NCBI GenBank assembly: GCA_011800155.1
Contig: CM022378.1
Span: 1,798,001 to 1,862,000 of the forward strand
Direction: 5' to 3'
Length of the DNA: 64,000 bases
Source of the DNA: Flammulina velutipes
Lineage: Eukaryota > Basidiomycota > Agaricomycetes > Agaricales > Physalacriaceae
Shown here: positions 57,731 to 64,000 of the stretch, one piece after another
How the letters are laid out: every line of letters begins with the position of its first letter
How positions within the stretch are numbered: position 1 is the first letter of the stretch
Made by a program: the position numbers and the translations under genes
The notes under the pieces: generated by a model
Database searches by the model: none
Told to the model about the DNA's origin: nothing
Seen by the model: only the letters and a program-made list of their open reading frames with translations

Positions 57731-59227
57731 GTAGAACCTTTGGAATATTATGTGTCGTCTAATGCACGGGCGCCAACGACGACGAGGCTGTTTTCCCTAC
57801 GCCCTCTCACGTTCCTCCCGCCAATCCGCCTAACCGTCGCGTACCCCCCAGCTCCCTCAACGAATACGTCCATACGTCCATACCTCTTCCTCTTCCTCTT
57901 CTTCCACCTCTCCTGCGGACACGTCATAGACGAGAACCAGTGTCTGCCCACGGAAAGGAAGGAGGACTCCCGTGTCCCGGATTTGCAGTGGAAGAGGGTG
58001 GATGCTCGTCTGAAAGAAACTCCTCCCAACGACCTTGCATGGGATGGGTGTATGTATACGCGTTCGCGATGTCTTCCGATAAACGTCTAGACGACAGAGT
58101 CTGCGCGATTGGTCGGCATCGCGTAGTCCTGGCGGGATGGACGACCAAGAACGATAAACCAACAATTCGTACAATATCAATGAAAGAAACGCACCATATC
58201 TGTGTTGTCGTGGACTGCTCTCCTGTTCTCCTCAAACACTCGCCCTTTTTTCTTCAACTGCGTGGAGGAAGAGAAGAGGATCGCTGATTGAAAAACCCCT
58301 CCCATTCCAACCCCGTCACGTTTGGGAAAGCGGAGATATGGCACCGTGTTCCAGTAGCAGACACGAGGAGGAGGCGAGATGCACGGCGGAGTCTACAAGC
58401 TCGTGCGTAGTCTGAGAGACATAGACGATCATGATGTTGGCGGTATTTCGTTCGTCAAGCTAACCGAGGAAGGTAAGCCAACGGTCCATCCAACTGTAGG
58501 TGAAGCAGTCTCGCTTCGTCGTCGTTTTTTGGCTGGACTGCAGCATGTACGTTCTGCCCTGGCGCATCATCACGTCCGGCAAAAGTAAAGATCTGCCATG
58601 AGAGCATATGCGTTCTCGGGAGCTGAAGCATTACAAGGTCTGCAAGGTATCGCGTCGTTCGAGCGAGATGGACGATCCTGTTCGCCGTATTTCTTTCGTC
58701 AAAGCTATCCAAGGAAGGTAAGCCAACGATACATCCAACTGTGGTGAAGAAACGCACCCAGTCTCGCTTCGTCGTCGTCGTTTTTTTGGGCTAGACTGAA
58801 GCATGTACGTCCTGAGCGTTCCGTTCTCCCCATACACCCAACGACCTTGCCCATCATCACATCCGGCAAAAACGGAGAACCAGCTCCACGCCAGAGCGTT
58901 TGGTCGACATCGCGTAGTTTGGGCGGTGTTTCGTTCCTCTCCTATCTGTTCTCCTCGCACGACGTCCGAATTCCCGTGTTGGCGTTGGATCTTCGTCGTC
59001 TTTCCCCCCGTCACGTTTAGCCTTCGCGGGTGATAAGAATGCGCGGGCGGGGCGGGATCCAAACAGACTCGGTATTTCGTTCTACCATTGCCAAGGTAAA
59101 CCAACGATATATCCAGCTGTATGTGAAGAAACGCACCATTGGTCTTTAGTCTCGCGATTCCAACGCTCCTTTGTCGTTTGCTCTCCTTCAAGTGTACGTC
59201 CCGAGATTTCTGTTCTCCTTAAACATT
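57731..59227. other. decayed tandem repeat tract
   Basis: No gene. A unit with GGTATTTCGTTCGTCAAGC, GGAAGGTAAGCCAACG and CATCCAACTG recurs at about 58440-58510, 58690-58755 and 59070-59135. A GCATGTACGT...CATCATCACATCCGGCAAAA block follows the first two. Spacing is irregular (~250-380 bp). The last unit runs into the SMP-30 remnant. Confidence 0.6.
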
Positions 59228-59600
59228 TCACCCTGGCACATCGAATCCATGCTCCCGCCTCATCCATCGTCTTTTTCTCCGTGCCCAGCTGGCCAGGTCG
59301 TACATTGTCCCAGCAGAGACGCGTCCGGCGCTATTGCATGCACCCTCGCGTGCTAGAGTCGTTCTGCAGCAACCCGAACCTTGGAGGGCGGAATCGGAGG
59401 CGTGGAGGGCGAGGCAGGTTATCGTCTCGGAGTTCGTGATGCAGGTTATCGTCTCGGGGAACGTGGTGTAGGAGATGCTGAGGTCGAAGTGGTAGACCTG
59501 CGGACGCAACCTTCCGCAGCGAGGAGTGGAGTTTATATCGGGTAGCGCGATAGAGGGAGCTTCCGTCGTCGTCGTGGTAAATGAGAGAGTTTAGCACTGC
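59228..59600 (-). pseudogene. SMP-30 remnant
   Basis: Minus strand reads VYHFDLSISYTTFPETITC with a small internal duplication (ETITCITNSETITCLALHA), then GACNSAGRVSAGTMYD. The segment between LALHA and GACNS is shortened and the N-terminal exon is not readable. Frame is broken. It lies upstream of the tRNA-Phe at 59764, repeating the SMP-30/tRNA arrangement at 57 kb. Confidence 0.75.
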
Positions 59601-59763
59601 GGTCCGGACGGGCCGTGTTCCATTCGTACAGATATTGCTATAGATAGATATCGTTGGATGAATCGTAAGTGTATGACATTCCGTACCAACTGGTTTCAAA
59701 CCTAATCATGTAAGTAACACGGCGGAGTAAAGAGATGATTGTGTGGCACAACGTAGCTTTAAC

Positions 59764-59861
59764 GGGGGCATAGCTCAGTTGGGAGAGCAACAGACTGAAG
59801 TAGGCTATGGGGCTACGTATTGTTATTCTGGAGGTCCCCAGTTCAATCCTGGGTGCCCCCA
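59764..59861 (+). tRNA. tRNA-Phe(GAA) with 25-nt intron
   Basis: Exons identical to 52937; intron 59801-59825 after position 37 with unrelated sequence. Confidence 0.9.
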
Positions 59862-59949
59862 CTATGTGACGCCGATTCAGATTTTTTGAGTCTTGACTCA
59901 ACGCCACAGTCCCCCCGCTTCACACGAAGCGTTAATTCAGAGCGGAGGC

Positions 59950-60087
59950 TGAACTGGGCACCTCCGGAATCCTTCTCTACTCCGATCATCATCGTGCTTG
60001 TGTTTGTAGGGAAAGTCTGGTTATACCGTTGGCGGCGCTACATCGTTTCCATTCGAAAAAGTCTCCCAGCTGAACTATGCCCCCGAT
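59950..60087 (-). pseudogene. tRNA-Phe fragment with insertion
   Basis: GGGGGCATAGTTCAGCTGGG at the 5' end (60087 leftwards) and CCGGAGGTGCCCAGTTCAGCC near 59950-59970, separated by about 90 bp of unrelated DNA and carrying substitutions. Confidence 0.5.
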
Positions 60088-60335
60088 ACATCTCCCAAAC
60101 ACAACAACAGCTTGTTTTTCCGCGAGTTGAACCACTCTGAGTCTTCCGACTTCTCTGTAAGTACTCGACGCCACAAGGTTGAATTCCTTCACCAGTAGGA
60201 TGCACGGATGAGGAGGAGGAGCAAATCCTTCTGTCGTCGCGTCTGATAGTTCAAGTTGTTATCCGCGTCACGCGTTCCCGCTTCACAGAGACGAAACAAA
60301 ATCTTATCTGTTCCTATATATACGAGGGCACTGGG
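60088..60335. other. intergenic
   Basis: No gene; short tRNA-like debris only. Confidence 0.4.
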
Positions 60336-60393
60336 GACATCCAGAATGATAACACTCCGGTCTGATGGCTCTCCCTACTGAGCTATTACCCCG
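60336..60393 (-). pseudogene. decayed tRNA-like fragment
   Basis: Minus strand GGGGTAATAGCTCAGTAGGG and GAGAGCCATCAGACCGGAG then TTCTGGATGTCCCC; resembles tRNA-Phe with a changed anticodon region and no T-arm. Confidence 0.45.
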
Positions 60394-60796
60394 TTGGTGG
60401 CATTATTGACACATCCCGTATTGTTCTTCTCATACAACAACAGAACCGCTTTCTCGCGCGCCAACTCTTTGAGGCCCCACCTAATGGGAATCCTTCCAGT
60501 CAATCTGCCAGCACTGATTTGCTAAATATTGTCTCTCGCTCGTTGATGAAGTATCTAGTTCTTGCTTTTCGAGTAATAACGAGAACCGATAACTGCCAAA
60601 AATCCGCCCCTCCCGTTCTCCCCCCTCGTGAGGGAACATTTGTTGGCCAACGACCATGGAAAGTGATCCTGTTCCCGCTCATTGACAACCCATTCTCTCT
60701 CGTCTTCGCATTTCTTTATCTTTCTATCATGCCGTCTCGAAAAACACAAACAGATGTCGTATACCATAGCAAAAAGAGAATGTGTTACTACGCTTA
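60394..60796. other. intergenic
   Basis: No gene seen. Confidence 0.4.
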
Positions 60797-60890
60797 TGGG
60801 GGCACCCAGGATTGAACTGGGGACCTCCAGAAAACGTTGGTCTGTCGAGCTTACTTCAGTCTGTTGCTCTCCCAACTGAGCTATGCCCCC
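60797..60890 (-). tRNA. tRNA-Phe(GAA) with 22-nt intron
   Basis: Minus strand; exons identical to the other copies, different intron sequence. Its 5' flank (60891-61050) is the left arm of the inverted repeat around the transporter gene. Confidence 0.9.
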
Positions 60891-61050
60891 GCTACTTGTA
60901 TCGGAAGGCGTGCGATTATGTTTATGGGTGGGCGGCCACAGGAAATTCCCAACGTTGGATTACTGCCCGGAGACTGACTAATCTACATTTCGTTTCAAGG
61001 ATGTGGATAGATAGATGGATTGCGAAGGTATGTGCATTATGCGAATATGT
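60891..61050. repeat. left arm of inverted repeat around the transporter gene
   Basis: Reverse complement of 63180-63343; anchors GTGCGATTATGTTTATGGGT, CGGAGACTGACTAATC and GGATGTGGATAGATAGATGG. Confidence 0.8.
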
Positions 61051-61072
61051 ACTGTACTCGCATGAATGTAAG
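61050..61072. repeat. 23-bp perfect inverted repeat, left half
   Basis: Starts TACTGTACTCGCATGAAT and pairs exactly with 61404-61426. Between the halves, CGTAACGCGTAACGCA occurs twice (near 61117 and 61345). Confidence 0.8.
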
Positions 61073-61403
61073 ATACGTAACACATGCCCTCGTTACGTAT
61101 CCTATGTGGCGGGGTCGTAACGCGTAACGCAGAGGCCGTATCCAATGTAGAGTGCGTTACGGAGAAGTGTGGCGCAAGTATAGATAACTTGAAAATAAGC
61201 ACTTGTCAACGAGAATACTGTTCATTGATGTATCTATACTTGTCTGAATCTATTCCATCGTCTCCCGGTCCTCTATCGATGCTGCGACAGCTGCAGGTCG
61301 CCACCAGACAATAGTTGGTATCCGAGTCCAAGTTGAGATGGGCATAACGCGTAACGCAAGGTCGGTATCCAGCACGCGGTGCGTTACGCACCCGGGTCCG
61401 TAG

Positions 61404-61426
61404 CTTACATTCATGCGAGTACAGTA
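61404..61426. repeat. 23-bp perfect inverted repeat, right half
   Basis: Reverse complement of 61050-61072; runs directly into the tRNA fragment at 61421-61462. Confidence 0.8.
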
Positions 61427-61462
61427 CTTCAGTCTGTTGCTCTCCGACTGAGCTACGCACCC
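61421..61462 (-). pseudogene. tRNA-Phe 5' fragment
   Basis: GGGTGCGTAGCTCAGTCGG and AGAGCAACAGACTGAAG, then unrelated sequence. Only the 5' half remains. Confidence 0.65.
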
Positions 61463-61635
61463 GCTGCGCCGTCCCGTTCAATGATCGCCCCATTCAATTT
61501 CATTCAGATCGACTGATCGCGCAGATAAAAGGTACAGACAGCGGGTATCAGGATAGCCGACCGACCCAATGATATGTCTCCGATATCGGGGTTACCATTA
61601 TTAAAAACTTGACATACAATTCGTACAAACATAGA

Positions 61636-62384
61636 CTAGAATGGAATCAAAGGCAAAGTCGCGACAGCCTTCTTCTCCGCCGCCAACAGCTCTGCCAAGC
61701 CGATGTAGTATGCAATGAAAGCAGTGATGCACCCGAGGATGCCTCCACCCTTGACGACGTTGAGGTTGCCGACGTAGTCTCCGACAGCGAGAACGAGGAA
61801 GGTGATGGATAGGAAACCGAAGAGCGCGACGAACGCTGCGGATTTACGGAGGGCTGTTATCCTATACCGAACGATTAGTGTGAAAAAGACGATAAGGAAT
61901 GAAACACGCACAGGAAGAGAATGGTGACGATCATCCAAGTGAACAAGTAAATGGCAATGGCCTCGCCGAGGGTATCGTCCTCCGCGAACGCAGCCAGGAC
62001 GCCAGAGCTGGGGATGTGGATGGTAGCGTACGACATCCAGAAAGCACCGTACGACGTGAACGCCGTGCCACCGAACATATTTCCCCTAGGGAACTCCCAC
62101 ATACCCGCAAGGAGCTGGGCGAGACCACCGCAGAAGATGGCCATGCCGATGACGATGTTGGGGCGGTGGATGCCGGCGGCCTGGGCGTTGTACAGCGATA
62201 AGATGAGCGTGGTGGATGCGAAGGAGAAGAGTCCGAGCGCGCCGGGGTTGGCGATGTTGGAAGGACGCGGGGTGTGGAGGGTTGTGTTGGTGTAGTGGCC
62301 CAGGCCGTGGTGCGCGCTGTTGGTGTGCTCGCCCGTGGGCGGGGCGTTCGCATGCAGCGTCTGGCCTTTTTCCAAGTCGGACAT
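61636..62384 (-). CDS. GPR1/FUN34/YaaH-type acetate transporter
   Basis: Six-helix plasma-membrane carboxylate transporter family (yeast Ato1-3). Two exons (62384-61912, 61861-61636; 50-nt intron) give 232 aa. A polar N-terminus with MSDLEKGQTLHANAPP precedes the family signature NPGALGLFSFASTTLILSL, then IGMAIFCGGLAQLLAGMWEF, GNMFGGTAFTSYGAFWMS, and helices through the C-terminus ending LPLIPF. An upstream in-frame ATG at 62399 is possible; the chosen start begins the family-like N-terminus. It lies inside the loop of the 60.8/63.3 kb inverted tRNA repeat. Confidence 0.92.
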
Positions 62385-63179
62385 TCTGTGTCTATTCATC
62401 GTTAGTTAGTTCGCGAAGTCATTAAAAAGTCAACGCACTGGATGTAGAGTTGGAGGGTTAAGGAGGAGGAGGAAGGCTGGGTGGGAAGCGAAGAAAAAAA
62501 GGATGTGGGCGCCGGGCTATTTATATAGGCCTCGATCAGTGTGTGGGCGAAGATTTGATGGGTGTGATGTGTGATGGTGAAACCCCGCATCATGGGGTGG
62601 CAGCTGCACCGCGTGATGTCCTCTTGGCTCGCTAAACGGATGCGCGTCCACGGAACGTACAATGCAGAGGCAAAGACAAGGCTAATCGGTCTCGGTGAGC
62701 CGTCCTTGTTTATTCCCATGGGCGCTCTGAATCTATCCTCACTTCTTTTCCCCACACCTTCTCCCCCTTCTTCCCCCCCTCGCTTCTTCTTCTTTTCTCC
62801 CGACTCTTCTCCTTGGAGCCTCTTGGAAATTCGGGCATGATCTACCAAGCGTGGTTCTAAAAGATGCTGACATGACCGAACACGGTCATGCGGTGCCTGT
62901 CCATTAATTTCTCATCATCACTTTTCTTCTTTTTCCCCAACCCCATACCCCACACCCCAGAACGCCCAGTGCTCTCGTCCCGCTCTAGAACCAGCCAAGG
63001 CGGATGCCCGTATATTGCGCGTAAGGGCGCCAACCGGGCAAGCGTGAATGGTCAGTTCCAACGCTCCGTGCATTCGTGGTTGGTGTGTCGACGTTCTGAT
63101 GTATTCGCGTTCGCGTTTCGCGCTAGGGATTTACGTAGCAAGCGATCGGATTCTGCATTCTTCGCACCCTATAGTCGGC
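62385..63179. other. transporter promoter and intergenic DNA
   Basis: Contains TATTTATATAGGC at about 62518-62530 (TATA-like for the transporter on the minus strand: CCTATATAAATA) and a long pyrimidine-rich run at 62745-62800. No gene. Confidence 0.5.
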
Positions 63180-63343
63180 AGTACATATTCGCATACACAT
63201 ACCTTTATGTACTGTAAACGACGCAATCCATCTATCTATCCACATCCTTGAAACGAAATGTGGATTAGTCAGTCTCCGAGTACTAATCCAACGTAGATTT
63301 GCCGACCCATAAACATAATCGCACTCCTTCCCAAGCAGGCAGC
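63180..63343. repeat. right arm of inverted repeat around the transporter gene
   Basis: Mirror of 60891-61050, ending at the start of the tRNA-Phe. Confidence 0.8.
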
Positions 63344-63426
63344 GGGGGCATAGCTCAGTTGGGAGAGCAACAGACTGAAGTTACAGCGTTTTCTGGAGGT
63401 CCCCAGTTCAATCCTGGGTGCCCCCA
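63344..63426 (+). tRNA. tRNA-Phe(GAA) with 10-nt intron
   Basis: Exons identical to the other copies; intron 63381-63390 after position 37. Confidence 0.9.
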
Positions 63427-64000
63427 TTCGCACAAGACCAATCTTTTTTTTTTTGGCTTTTTCGCAATGAGAAGGAGGAAGGGGGTATAAAGAACGGACA
63501 GGGATGAGCGTGGGCAGACACGAACTCTGGCTTCTTTGTCTCGGGTACTCGGGGGCGTACAAGCAGAGAGATTCGACGCCATACCTTCTGCTACGGTTTG
63601 GGATTCGGAGCGGCTGCTCTCGTAGCGGAGACGCGAAGGAACGCGATAAATGTTGAATCCCCGCTTAGAGTTTGGGATAAAAAATCGGGAGCTGGTGTTG
63701 AGGACTCGGAGAATCATCCCTCAGGCGAGATGGATTGGATGGAATGCATGACGCCACCCCACCAGACTTATTCTGGAGGTCCTCGTATATATAGTATCAG
63801 ATATAATTGTCCTTTCATGGGAAGAGTGAGAAAGTTACACCCCGAGCGCTGTGGCGTTAGAATTCATTCTGGAGGTCCCCCACTATCATTTTGGTGTCGG
63901 TCTCCGAATACCGAAGAGGGAGGTGTCGCGGAAACTGGCACTGGGAGAAAGAAACGGTACCCGGCTGTTGCGCGCCAGCTACGCCACATCCAGCGGGGAA
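63427..64000. other. intergenic with tRNA-Phe 3' scraps
   Basis: TTATTCTGGAGGTCC at about 63769 and TCATTCTGGAGGTCCCCCAC at about 63871 match the 3' exon start of tRNA-Phe. No intact tRNA or gene. Confidence 0.5.

Noticed and set aside
62885..63251. Plus-strand ORFs of 109 and 67 aa downstream of the transporter promoter
   Set aside because: Low-complexity Ser/Phe-rich start and overlap with the inverted-repeat arm; no family features.

Overview
The window looks like nuclear DNA of a mushroom-forming basidiomycete (Agaricomycetes). Genes carry many short (~40-60 nt) GT-AG introns. The contents include four class I hydrophobin genes, an AA9 lytic polysaccharide monooxygenase with an internally spliced Ser/Thr/Pro linker, a short peroxygenase-like heme-thiolate protein, three F-box/LRR-type proteins, and intron-bearing tRNA-Phe genes. 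No bacterial operon, CRISPR array or complete autonomous transposon was seen. All gene models were read by eye from frames and splice signals.

Layout. (1) 1-8.1 kb and 27.2-45.3 kb are made of one amplified module in two opposite orientations. Its parts, in transcriptional order, are: an unknown gene 'X' with an acidic Glu run, a conserved 3' block with a perfect 11-bp hairpin, a hydrophobin promoter and gene, an Mdm35/TRIAP1-like twin CX9C gene, and remnants or copies of genes 'Y' and 'Z'. X is present six times (copies A-F; B, C, D and E largely intact), the hydrophobin four times and the Mdm35-like gene three times. (2) Between the two module blocks, 8.8-27.05 kb holds ordinary single-copy genes: a kinase-like protein, an F-box protein, an SDR oxidoreductase, an unknown membrane protein, a peroxygenase-like protein, NAP1, a NAT9-type acetyltransferase, an AA9 LPMO, the ribosome-associated Hsp70 SSZ1 and the USP5/Ubp14 deubiquitinase. 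(3) 42.4-51.9 kb has two paralogous F-box proteins in inverted orientation around a secreted repeat-containing protein. (4) 52-64 kb is a tRNA-Phe region. Five intact tRNA-Phe(GAA) genes have identical exons and different introns, and many tRNA fragments surround them. They sit in inverted-repeat arms that bracket a Rab-like GTPase gene, an SMP-30/gluconolactonase gene and a GPR1/FUN34/YaaH-type acetate transporter gene.

The most unusual signals are: the hydrophobin + X + Mdm35-like module itself; two hydrophobin copies that have lost the third conserved cysteine (Cys to Arg) and share a ~1.35 kb stretch I could not tell apart; Y-Z fusion by deletion inside introns; and the repeated pattern of a protein gene held between inverted tRNA-bearing arms. 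Shared biology is clearest for the cell-wall and lignocellulose genes (hydrophobins, LPMO, peroxygenase-like) and the protein-homeostasis pair SSZ1/UBP14, which are only 90 bp apart on the same strand.
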